The position numbers and the translations under genes are program-made. From Desulfofustis sp964433645 (GTDB lineage Bacteria > Desulfobacterota > Desulfobulbia > Desulfobulbales > Desulfocapsaceae), in contig CAYSSK010000110.1 of the NCBI GenBank assembly GCA_964433645.1, positions 1 to 12,838 on the forward strand: a DNA stretch of 12,838 bases, in the 5' to 3' direction. The notes under the pieces are model-generated. The model was not told the DNA's origin. It was given only the letters and a program-made list of their open reading frames with translations, and made no database searches. The stretch's first letter is position 1, and every line of letters starts with the position of its first letter. This document shows positions 6,928-12,838 of the stretch, one piece after another.

Positions 6928-7885
6928 TGATTGCAAGCCTCCGTTCCAGGTAAAAGACGAATTGCGACAGCAGCGAGGTGACAATCAGGTACATGGCCGC
7001 GACCACGAGCCAGATCTCAAAGGTGGCAAAGGTGCTGGTGATGATTTCCCGGCCCGATTTGGTCAGGTCGGTAATGGCAATGACCGAGACCAGCGAGGAA
7101 TCCTTGATCAGGCTGATAAATTGTCCCGACAGCGGCGGCAGAATCCGCTTCAGAGCCTGGGGCAGGATGATCTCGGTCATCGCCTGGGGCAGGCTCATAC
7201 CGAGGGACCGCGCCGCTTCCATCTGGCCCTTGGGGATCGACTGAACTCCGGCCCGGACGATCTCGGCCACGTAGGCCCCGGCGAACAGGGCAAGCGCCCC
7301 GATGCCGGCGACGTTGCGGTCCAGGTTGAAGACGGTGCCGATAAAGAAATAGGCGATAAAGATCTGGACGAGCAGCGGCGTGCCGCGGATGATTTCGACA
7401 TAGATCGCGGCCAGCATGGAAACGGTATAGTTCCGGGAGATCTTCATCAAGCCGGCGACAAGGCCGATGGCCAAACCGAGCACGCTGGCGGCAGCGGAAA
7501 TCCACAGGGTCGTCACAAGGCCGGTGAGCAGCGGCCCCAGGCTCCAGGTCACCACATAGCCGACGGTATCGCCGATGAACAGGTCCTCACCCTGGTCCAC
7601 CCTGACCGTGCCGGCATCGACCTCGAGCACCTGGCGGCTGCCGTCTACCAGGTTGACCGTAATCGCGGCCGTACCATCGGCTGTTGCAATCTTCTCGACG
7701 ATCCCGTCGTCGGGGATCTTGACCGGATCTTCCGCCTTGTAGAGAAAATACTGCGGCACCCGATACCAGCGCCATTCATAATCGATGCGCTTGACCGACC
7801 CATAAGTGCCGGCAGCCATCACAATCAGGATGACTGCCAGCAGGAGCTGCCAGGGCCAGAGTTTCTGTGCTGCCTTCACGGACAA
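6920..7885 (-). CDS. Polar amino acid ABC transporter permease with extra N-terminal periplasmic domain
   Basis: A 321-residue inner-membrane permease. The C-terminal 205 residues are a standard HisM/GlnP transmembrane domain (from about 117), including the EAA loop EAARSLGMSLPQAMTEIILP (223-242) that docks on the ATPase. In front is an extra part: one membrane segment (about 13-30) and roughly 85 hydrophilic residues (31-115), predicted periplasmic, rich in short beta-like stretches and turns (DDGIVEKI, DGTAAITV, VRVDQGEDLFIGDTVG). GlnP itself is 219 aa. No ATG can start it: TTG 7885 or GTG 7879 are the candidates, 12 and 18 nt after the binding-protein stop, and neither has a strong Shine-Dalgarno. 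The first membrane segment requires one of them. Substrate specificity cannot be read from this subunit. Confidence 0.93.
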   Translation of the reverse strand: MSVKAAQKLWPWQLLLAVILIVMAAGTYGSVKRIDYEWRWYRVPQYFLYKAEDPVKIPDDGIVEKIATADGTAAITVNLVDGSRQVLEVDAGTVRVDQGEDLFIGDTVGYVVTWSLGPLLTGLVTTLWISAAASVLGLAIGLVAGLMKISRNYTVSMLAAIYVEIIRGTPLLVQIFIAYFFIGTVFNLDRNVAGIGALALFAGAYVAEIVRAGVQSIPKGQMEAARSLGMSLPQAMTEIILPQALKRILPPLSGQFISLIKDSSLVSVIAITDLTKSGREIITSTFATFEIWLVVAAMYLIVTSLLSQFVFYLERRLAISD

Positions 7886-7897
7886 AGGCCCGATCGT

Positions 7898-8689
7898 CTA
7901 CTGGATCTCTTTCTGCCAGGATCCGTCGACAAACCATTTGTCGTAGATCTTTTCATAGGTGCCGTCGTTCTTGACCTGGAACAGAAAATTGTTGAGCCAG
8001 TTCAGAAAATCATGATCGCCCTTGCGGACCGCCCAGGCCAGCGGTTCATAAGTGAACGGGGTGTCGAGGTGATACATATTGCCTTCGCCGCGCTGGCCGA
8101 AAGCGATGGCGTTATACGGCAGGTCGTAGATAAAGGCGTCGATCTTGCCGTTCATCAACTCGAGCACGCCTTCCTGCTCGGTTTCATAGGAGATGTAGCC
8201 GGCATTGCCGATCATCCGCTTGGCGGCTTGCTCACCGGTGGTGCCGAGCTTGGAGCCGATGGTATATTTCGGGTCGTTCAGGTCGGCATAGGAGGTGACG
8301 GTGCCTTCGTGTTTATTGGCTACCAGGGCGGTCTGGCCGATGATGATATAGGGCTCGGCAAAGTTGATGCTCATGTTACGCTGCTGGGTCAAGGTCATGC
8401 CGGACATGATGATATCGAACTTGTCGGTCAGCAGCGCCGGAATGATGCCGTCCCAGGCGGTGGAGACCAGTTCCAGTTCCACGTCCATGGCCTTGGCCAT
8501 GCGCTTGGCCATATCGACGTCAAAACCGATTATTTCGCCTTTCTGGTTGGTCAGCTCAAACGGCATGTAACCCGGTTCCATGCCGACCCGCAGCGTTCCG
8601 CGCTTCTGGATTTCCTCGAGGGCGCCGGCAAAAGCCGTTGAGGCGCACAGGGCCATTGCCAGGACCAGGGCAATCATCGTTCGTTTCAT
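7898..8689 (-). CDS. Polar amino acid ABC transporter periplasmic binding protein (SBP family 3)
   Basis: A 263-residue secreted receptor. A signal peptide ends near ALCASTAFA (residue 21). Mature features of SBP_bac_3 proteins follow: TLRVGMEPGYMPFE, IIGFDVDMAKRMAKAM, DGIIPALLTDKFDIIMSGMT followed by TQQR, whose Arg normally holds the ligand alpha-carboxylate, GSKLGTTGE, and IYDLPYN, whose Asp normally holds the alpha-amino group. These residues support an amino acid ligand; which one is not decidable here. The ATG at 8689 has AGGAG with 8 nt spacing. It is the first gene of the importer operon, but an intrinsic terminator ends about 35 nt upstream of it, leaving little room for a dedicated promoter. 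Confidence 0.95.
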   Translation of the reverse strand: MKRTMIALVLAMALCASTAFAGALEEIQKRGTLRVGMEPGYMPFELTNQKGEIIGFDVDMAKRMAKAMDVELELVSTAWDGIIPALLTDKFDIIMSGMTLTQQRNMSINFAEPYIIIGQTALVANKHEGTVTSYADLNDPKYTIGSKLGTTGEQAAKRMIGNAGYISYETEQEGVLELMNGKIDAFIYDLPYNAIAFGQRGEGNMYHLDTPFTYEPLAWAVRKGDHDFLNWLNNFLFQVKNDGTYEKIYDKWFVDGSWQKEIQ

Positions 8690-8722
8690 CTTGATCTCTC
8701 CTTTTTTTATCTGATCGGTTGC

Positions 8723-8759
8723 ATAAAAACAGGCAGTCCCCCGGCTGGGCAGACCGCCT
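8723..8759 (-). terminator. Intrinsic terminator between zinc-ribbon gene and binding-protein gene
   Basis: On the minus strand, AGGCGGTCTGCCC (8759-8747) pairs with GGGGGACTGCCT (8742-8731) through 12 pairs, two of them G-T, with one bulged G. The loop is AGCC, and GTTTTTA follows. It lies 24 nt after the zinc-ribbon stop and would end that transcript or attenuate read-through into the amino acid importer. The plus strand has no T-run after the stem. Confidence 0.7.
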
Positions 8760-8783
8760 CTTTCAACAGTACGACATCCCCTG

Positions 8784-8948
8784 TCAATAAGATTTTCCTT
8801 CGTCGAGCAGCTCCTCGATGTTCATCCGGGCCTGCTTGCATTCCGGGCATATCGGCAAATCTTCATCGTCGGGAAGCGGCAGGTAGACGATCGTCCGGTA
8901 TCGACATTTCGGGCAGACAAGTTGCACCGGTTCATGTTTTCCGCGCAT
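8784..8948 (-). CDS. Small zinc-ribbon protein (54 aa)
   Basis: A short gene. The product is 54 residues: MRGKHEPVQLVCPKCRYR, then TIVYLPLPDDEDLPICPECK, ending in an acidic helix-like tail (MNIEELLDEGKSY). Two CxxC knuckles (Cys12/Cys15 and Cys34/Cys37) separated by 18 residues form a classical zinc ribbon. The ATG is preceded by GAGGA with 7-nt spacing, and a promoter-like element lies about 90 nt upstream. An intrinsic terminator follows 24 nt after the TGA. No precise family is recognised. Such mini zinc ribbons can bind nucleic acid or protein partners, but its role is unknown. The Shine-Dalgarno, the paired cysteines and the terminator together make it a real gene rather than a chance frame. 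Confidence 0.8.
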   Translation of the reverse strand: MRGKHEPVQLVCPKCRYRTIVYLPLPDDEDLPICPECKQARMNIEELLDEGKSY

Positions 8949-9032
8949 CACGGCTTCCTCGTCGTTATGCCGGCAAAAACACGGCGGTCAGCATACCTTT
9001 TTTGCATCTATCGGGTATCATCCAGCAAACTG

Positions 9033-9050
9033 CCTATCTTATAACATAGG
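9033..9050. promoter_or_regulatory. 18-bp imperfect palindrome, operator-like
   Basis: CCTATCTTATAACATAGG has arms CCTAT/ATAGG around a self-complementary TTATAA; only the C/C pair at positions 6 and 13 breaks the symmetry. It overlaps the predicted -10 of the zinc-ribbon promoter, where a dimeric repressor would block RNA polymerase. No regulator gene is visible in the window. Confidence 0.4.
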
Positions 9051-9066
9051 GCCATCGGCAGAACAA
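9038..9066 (-). promoter_or_regulatory. Predicted sigma-70 promoter of the zinc-ribbon gene
   Basis: On the minus strand, TTGTTC (9066-9061), a 17-nt spacer and TATAAG (9043-9038). The -10 matches 5 of 6 consensus positions and the -35 matches 3 of 6. Transcription would begin near 9031 and give a leader of about 80 nt. Confidence 0.45.
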
Positions 9067-9331
9067 CAGCCTTTTCACCCGGCCATTCACCGGTACCCCG
9101 GTTTTTCGGCAGTTCGCCTCGACCACCGTTCGAGTTGCCCCCCGGCTCCCCGGTAACCAACGATAAACAGATCGAAAAACCGGTCCTGAAAAATTGTTGT
9201 CCAGAGTGCAAAAACAAGCTACTCTGAATCCGCACCACGCTGATGCGCAGGCCGCACACCAGCGCCGGGCTGCCCACAACAACGTCATATCTGTGACAGG
9301 TTTTCCATTTCAGATCATCAAGGAGCACATC

Positions 9332-10153
9332 ATGGCCAGAGCCACCTACCATCTCCGCACTATCCCGCTTGTTGCAGCATTGATCATTGCTTTATCCCTG
9401 ACGGGCTGCGTCGGCATGCAGATGGGCTCACAGTCTGCGAAAACCACCGCCACCGGCTCCACGGCCGGCTCGGCGACGGACAACGCCAATCCGGCCCTGG
9501 AACGCTGCGGCGCCACCCTCGGAACCCTGGCCGTGGTCGAGGACAGGTCGGCCTCCTGGTATCACTACCTGACCTCCCAGTGGCGGCTCGGCCCGACCAC
9601 CCCGGTCCTGAAAATGCTCGCCCAGCAATCCGGCTGCTTTGTCGTCGTTGAACGGGGCGTGGCGATGAACAACGTGATGCAGGAACGAGGTCTGGAAAAG
9701 TCGGGAGAATTACGGCAGGGCTCCAATTTCGGTAAAGGCCAGATGGTCGCCGCCGACTACTCGATGAGCCCGTCAATCACCTTCAGCAACCAGAATGCCG
9801 GCGGCCTCGGCGGCGCCATCGGCGGCTTGTTCGGTTCGGTCGGCGCGGCTGTCGGCGGCAGTCTCAACGTCAAGGAAGCAAGTACGATGCTGACCCTGAT
9901 CGACAACCGCTCCAGTGTGCAACTCGCCGCGGCCGAAGGAAGCGCCCGCAATGTCGATATGGGGGCGGTCGGCGGCCTGCTGGCCGGCACCGTCGGTCTC
10001 GGTGGCGGCGGCTATACCAATACCGCCGAAGGCAAGGTCATCGTCGCCGCGTTCACCGACTCGTTCAACAATATGGTACGGGCCCTGAGAAACTATCAGG
10101 CCCAGGAGGTCAAAGGCGGTCTTGGCACCGGCGGCAACCTCAAGGTGAATTGA
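9332..10153 (+). CDS. CsgG/HfaB-family lipoprotein
   Basis: A 273-residue protein with a type II signal peptide: basic start, hydrophobic core and lipobox LTGC with the lipidated Cys26. The mature part resembles CsgG/HfaB-like proteins: LGTLAVVED, a substrate-like strand CFVVVERG, QERGLEKSGELRQGSNFGKG, AADYSMSP, then glycine-zipper stretches (GGLGGAIGGLFGSVGAAVGG), TNTAEGKVIVAAF and a C-terminal VKGGLGTGG. CsgG itself forms the curlin secretion pore in the outer membrane; members of the wider family are often of unknown function, and no curli gene is seen here. The start is ATG 9332, 6 nt after AGGAG; the frame extends upstream to 9194 but without a ribosome site. It is the only plus-strand gene and converges with the MFS gene 20 nt away. 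Confidence 0.88.
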   Translation: MARATYHLRTIPLVAALIIALSLTGCVGMQMGSQSAKTTATGSTAGSATDNANPALERCGATLGTLAVVEDRSASWYHYLTSQWRLGPTTPVLKMLAQQSGCFVVVERGVAMNNVMQERGLEKSGELRQGSNFGKGQMVAADYSMSPSITFSNQNAGGLGGAIGGLFGSVGAAVGGSLNVKEASTMLTLIDNRSSVQLAAAEGSARNVDMGAVGGLLAGTVGLGGGGYTNTAEGKVIVAAFTDSFNNMVRALRNYQAQEVKGGLGTGGNLKVN

Positions 10154-10173
10154 CACTCCTGCTCCAGCCGGCG

Positions 10174-11349
10174 TCACGTCGGTCGCCAGCCGCGCAGCCC
10201 CCAGAGCAGGGCCAGCACGCCGCAGCCGGTGCAGCCTGCCGCCAGCCAGCAGACCAGGTGAATGCCGCCGACCTGCCAGGCCGCACCGCCGAGCAGCACA
10301 CCGACCATCCGGCCGACACCGGCGGTGGCATAGAATCCGGCCATCATCGTCGCCCGGGACTCGGGCACCAGCTCGGTGCTCAGCGAAAAGCTGCTGACAA
10401 TGGCAAACTCATAGCAGAGAAACAACAAAAACATGCCGACCATCGCCAGCACCAGGGTCTGGCCGATGAGCGGCAGCAGCAGATAGGCGCCGGCGGCCAG
10501 GGAAAAGCCGCCGATGGTCGCCCGTTTGATGCCGATTCGGTCGGAAAACAGGGCAACCAGCGATTCACCGAGCAGTTCGGCGCTGCCGATGGCGATGGTG
10601 CTGAAGCCGAGCGCCACGATGCCTATCTGAAAATCCCGCTCGAACCAGGCACCGTAGACGACAAACAGGCCGTCATTGGCCACCGAGATAAAAAAACCGA
10701 AGATCAGCATGCCCGCCGCCGGGCGGATCCGGACCAGGCGGGCGAGCATGGCCGGCAGGGAAACCCGTTTGCTGCCGGCCGGCTCCGCCACCCGGTCGGG
10801 GGGGATGAACCAGGGTATGGCGAGCCAGCAGAGACCGCCGAGCAGACCCATGACGATAAAGGAATTGCGCAGACCGACGTGATCGATGATCAGCGCCAGC
10901 GCCGGGATACCGACCAGTGTGCTGCCGGCCCAGGCGGTTTCTATGATGCCGACGACCCGGGCCCGCCGGGCAAACGGCACGCGGGAACCGACAAAGGCCT
11001 GGATGGCCGGATCGAACACCACCTTGCCGAGGCTGGCGATAATCAGCCCGAAAAAGACCGGCCAATAGGTCGGCACCAGACCGCAGGTCAGCATGCCGAC
11101 GGCAAGAATCGCCAGCGCCGCCCGCATGATCAGCCGGTAACCGAATCGATCCGCCAGGGGGCCGCTGAACACGCCGAGCAGGGAGCTGAACTGGGATATG
11201 GCGATGATCGAGGTGATGGCCCCAAGCGGCACCTCCAGCCCACGGCTGAGCGCCGGCGCGAACGGATAGACAAACCGCCGTCCGGTGTTGACCAGCACCC
11301 GGAACAGGGTCAGGGCTGCAATCTGATAGGCCAGACGGGGGGAGGCCAT
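10174..11349 (-). CDS. Major facilitator superfamily transporter
   Basis: A 391-residue inner-membrane carrier with about twelve hydrophobic segments in two halves joined by a basic loop around 190-210 (AEPAGSKRVSLPAML). MFS motif A is present after the second segment (GPLADRFGYRLIMR, 63-76), and a related acidic-basic loop (FSDRIGIKRA) is in the second half. The length is typical for drug/metabolite-efflux or sugar-type MFS members. The substrate cannot be told. The ATG at 11349 has only a weak GAGAAAG upstream. It starts 45 nt after the stop of the peptide-transporter ATPase on the same strand, so it is probably the last gene of that operon, and peptide or amino acid export or efflux is one possible link. 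The 459-codon plus-strand frame opposite it is a shadow. Confidence 0.9.
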   Translation of the reverse strand: MASPRLAYQIAALTLFRVLVNTGRRFVYPFAPALSRGLEVPLGAITSIIAISQFSSLLGVFSGPLADRFGYRLIMRAALAILAVGMLTCGLVPTYWPVFFGLIIASLGKVVFDPAIQAFVGSRVPFARRARVVGIIETAWAGSTLVGIPALALIIDHVGLRNSFIVMGLLGGLCWLAIPWFIPPDRVAEPAGSKRVSLPAMLARLVRIRPAAGMLIFGFFISVANDGLFVVYGAWFERDFQIGIVALGFSTIAIGSAELLGESLVALFSDRIGIKRATIGGFSLAAGAYLLLPLIGQTLVLAMVGMFLLFLCYEFAIVSSFSLSTELVPESRATMMAGFYATAGVGRMVGVLLGGAAWQVGGIHLVCWLAAGCTGCGVLALLWGLRGWRPT

Positions 11350-11394
11350 CGTCTTTCTCGCGGTTTGCGTGCCGATTACGGCCGACAGGGGTTG

Positions 11395-12363
11395 TCAATC
11401 CAGCGGGTGATAGCAGGCAACCATGGTCTTGTCGACCTGGCGCATCTCCGGAAAATCCTGCCGGCAGATGTCGGTCGCCCTCGGGCAGCGCGGGTTGAAC
11501 GAGCAGCCGGGCGGCGGATCGATCGGTGACGGCAACTCACCATGCAGCACGACCCGTTTTTTGACCCGGAACGGGTCGGCCATCGGCGTTGCCGACAGCA
11601 GGGCCTGGGTATAGGGGTGATGGGGCTGTTCAAAGATCGCCTGACGACTGCCCATCTCGATGGGCACCCCGAGATACATGACCATGACCTCGTCGGCGAT
11701 ATGTTTGACCACCGACAGGTCATGACTGATGAACAGATAGGCCAGATCGAGCTGCTCCTGCAGGTCGGCCAGCAGGTTCAGGATCTGGGCCTGGATCGAC
11801 ACGTCGAGCGCCGACACCGGCTCGTCGAGCACCAGGATCTCCGGCCGCAGCATCAGCGCCCGGGCGACCGCGATCCGCTGCCGCTGACCGCCGGAAAACA
11901 TATGCGGGTAGCGGTCGTACAGCTCCGGCCGCAGGCCGACGAAATCCATCATCTCCTCGGCCGACCGACGCCGCTGCTGCTTGCTCATCTTGGTGTTGAC
12001 CAACAGCGGCTCCTCGAGGGCGTGACCGATCTTCTGGCGCGGGTTGAGCGAGCCGTACGGGTCCTGGAAGACGATCTGGACCTTGGACTTGAGCGTCCGC
12101 CTCGTCGCCCGGCTCGAGCCGACGATATCGCTGCCGCAGATGCGCAGGGTCCCGTCGGTCGGCTGCTCGATCATGGTCACCAGGCGGGCCAGGGTCGATT
12201 TTCCGCAGCCCGATTCGCCGACCACGGCCAGGGTCCGGCCGTTGATCAGATCGAAGGTCGCTCCGTCAAGGGCTTTCAGTACCGCCTTGGGTCCGAAGGC
12301 GTCCCGGCGCACCCGATAGAACCGTTTCAGGTCCCTGGCCTGCAGGATCGCCTCCCGACTCAT
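11395..12363 (-). CDS. Oligo/dipeptide ABC transporter ATP-binding protein (DppF/OppF-like)
   Basis: A 322-residue ATPase energising a peptide- or nickel-type importer. It shows Walker A GESGCGKST (49-57), Q-loop FQDPYGSLNPR, signature FSGGQRQR, Walker B ILVLDEP, D-loop SALDVS, switch His in FISHDLSVV, then the oligo_HPY C-terminal region (HHPYTQALL). The C-terminal tail has four cysteines spaced C-x5-C-x6-C-x16-C (287, 293, 300, 317). The frame is open 20 residues further upstream, but ATG 12363 overlaps the preceding gene's TGA (ATGA) and follows GGAGGAGG, so it is the coupled start. With the upstream DppD-like gene it forms the usual ATPase heterodimer. Binding protein and permeases are presumably beyond the right edge. 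Confidence 0.95.
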   Translation of the reverse strand: MSREAILQARDLKRFYRVRRDAFGPKAVLKALDGATFDLINGRTLAVVGESGCGKSTLARLVTMIEQPTDGTLRICGSDIVGSSRATRRTLKSKVQIVFQDPYGSLNPRQKIGHALEEPLLVNTKMSKQQRRRSAEEMMDFVGLRPELYDRYPHMFSGGQRQRIAVARALMLRPEILVLDEPVSALDVSIQAQILNLLADLQEQLDLAYLFISHDLSVVKHIADEVMVMYLGVPIEMGSRQAIFEQPHHPYTQALLSATPMADPFRVKKRVVLHGELPSPIDPPPGCSFNPRCPRATDICRQDFPEMRQVDKTMVACYHPLD

Positions 12364-12838
12364 GCCGCCTCCTCCCCGCCCGGGTGATTGAGCGGTACCC
12401 CGTTGTCCAGCGGGTAATGGCACAGGGCCGAGCCGAGCTCGGCCGGGGCGGGGGGCGGTTCACTGGTTCGGCACAGATCGGTGGCATAACGGCAGCGCGG
12501 CGAGAACAGGCAGCCGGCCGGACGATCGAATTGCCCGGGCACGACGCCGGCAATCGACGGCAGTTTTTTGCTCGCCGCCCGTTCCGGCAGCGCGGCAAGC
12601 AGTGCCGACGTATAGGGGTGATGGGGGTTGGTAAACAATCCCCCGATCTCCTGGTGCTCGACCTGCTGCCCGGCATAGTGCACCATCACGCGCTTGGCGG
12701 TCTCGGCGACCACGCCCATATCGTGGGTGATCAGCACCAGCGCCATATCATTATCCTGCTGGAGCTTGAGCAACAGGTCCAGGATCTGGGCCTGGATGGT
12801 CACGTCCAGCGCCGTGGTCGGCTCGTCGGCGATCAGCA
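12360..12838 (-). CDS. Oligo/dipeptide ABC transporter ATP-binding protein (DppD/OppD-like), C-terminal part
   Basis: The frame enters from the right edge; 158 residues are visible. The first is already inside Walker B (LIADEPTTALDVTIQAQIL), so Walker A and the signature lie outside the window. The switch His (LITHDMGVV) and the oligo_HPY segment (NPHHPYTSALLAALPE) follow. The tail carries the same four-cysteine spacing, C-x5-C-x6-C-x16-C (GCLFSPRC ... DLC ... LCHYPLD), as the partner ATPase. An apparent start at 12803 is only an internal Val codon. The stop overlaps the next ATPase by 4 nt (ATGA), showing tight coupling. The order D then F is normal for dpp/opp operons. Confidence 0.95.
   Translation of the reverse strand, partial: LIADEPTTALDVTIQAQILDLLLKLQQDNDMALVLITHDMGVVAETAKRVMVHYAGQQVEHQEIGGLFTNPHHPYTSALLAALPERAASKKLPSIAGVVPGQFDRPAGCLFSPRCRYATDLCRTSEPPPAPAELGSALCHYPLDNGVPLNHPGGEEAA

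Larger units (their letters stand above)
8949..9331. other. Divergent intergenic region
   Basis: 383 nt between the start codons of the zinc-ribbon gene (minus) and the CsgG-like gene (plus). It holds a minus-strand promoter-like element with an overlapping palindrome (9033-9066), and a 6-bp inverted repeat CAGAGT/ACTCTG at 9202-9226 with a 13-nt loop. No convincing plus-strand promoter could be picked. A minus-strand frame at 9008-9352 has no Shine-Dalgarno or recognisable content and is treated as chance. Confidence 0.6.

Noticed and set aside
6773..8641. 622-codon plus-strand open frame opposite the amino acid importer
   Set aside because: It is antisense to two clearly homologous genes, rich in His/Asp/Gln/Gly as expected from reversed GC-biased codons, and has no recognisable domain.
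8759..8787. Perfect TTGACA (minus strand) at the end of the zinc-ribbon gene as a -35 for the amino acid importer
   Set aside because: At 16-18 nt spacing the -10 would be GAAAGA or similar, too far from TATAAT, and the hexamer overlaps coding sequence and the stop codon.
9089..9106. Small hairpin ACCGG-TACC-CCGGT followed by TTTT on the plus strand
   Set aside because: Only five base pairs and no upstream plus-strand gene to terminate; easily expected by chance in GC-rich DNA.
9008..9352. 114-codon minus-strand frame in the divergent intergenic region
   Set aside because: It starts inside the signal-peptide region of the CsgG-like gene, has no ribosome site, and its sequence shows no recognisable motif.
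10150..11529. 459-codon plus-strand open frame opposite the MFS gene
   Set aside because: Low-complexity Gln/Gly/Asp/His composition, overlap with well-supported minus-strand genes and no family motif; an antisense shadow.
1..12838. CRISPR array, tRNA, rRNA, transposase, phage or toxin-antitoxin genes
   Set aside because: No regularly spaced repeats, no cloverleaf or rRNA-like segment, and no matching protein motifs were seen in either strand.

Overview
The window is dense, GC-rich bacterial DNA, almost entirely coding, with one 100-base run of N (an assembly gap). An outer-membrane-type lipoprotein of the CsgG/HfaB family and three ABC importers with periplasmic binding components (two binding-protein genes visible) point to a Gram-negative. 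The protein flavour suggests Desulfobacterota or a related deltaproteobacterial lineage, but that is a low-confidence impression and cannot be proven from this sequence alone.

Layout, left to right (most genes are on the minus strand, so transcription runs right to left). Positions 1-116 hold the first 38 codons of an unfinished minus-strand gene. Positions 145-6129 hold a six-gene minus-strand cluster: a BMP-family substrate-binding protein (interrupted by the gap), two BPD_transp_2 permeases, a xanthine-guanine phosphoribosyltransferase (gpt), a double-NBD ATPase, and a tandem universal stress protein. Read together, this is a purine importer with its salvage enzyme: base enters through the ABC system and Gpt converts it to XMP/GMP. 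Positions 6193-8689 hold a second minus-strand unit, a polar amino acid ABC importer (binding protein, permease with an unusual extra N-terminal periplasmic domain, ATPase). A 54-residue zinc-ribbon gene (8784-8948), below common ORF length cut-offs, lies just upstream and is followed by an intrinsic terminator.

Positions 8949-9331 are a divergent intergenic region with a promoter-like element overlapped by an 18-bp imperfect palindrome. The only plus-strand gene, a CsgG/HfaB-like lipoprotein, follows at 9332-10153. It converges on a minus-strand operon at the right edge: the C-terminal part of a DppD/OppD-type ATPase, a DppF/OppF-type ATPase overlapping it by 4 nt, and a 12-TM MFS transporter.

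The most interesting non-coding signal is between the BMP binding-protein gene and the first permease. Two copies of a 10-nt element flank a segment that can pair with either copy. About 30 nt further on, inside the first codons of the permease, is a perfect 11-bp GC-rich hairpin followed by a T-rich tract. This has the form of an attenuator that could hold permease expression below that of the binding protein. I found no CRISPR array, tRNA, rRNA, insertion sequence or phage gene.
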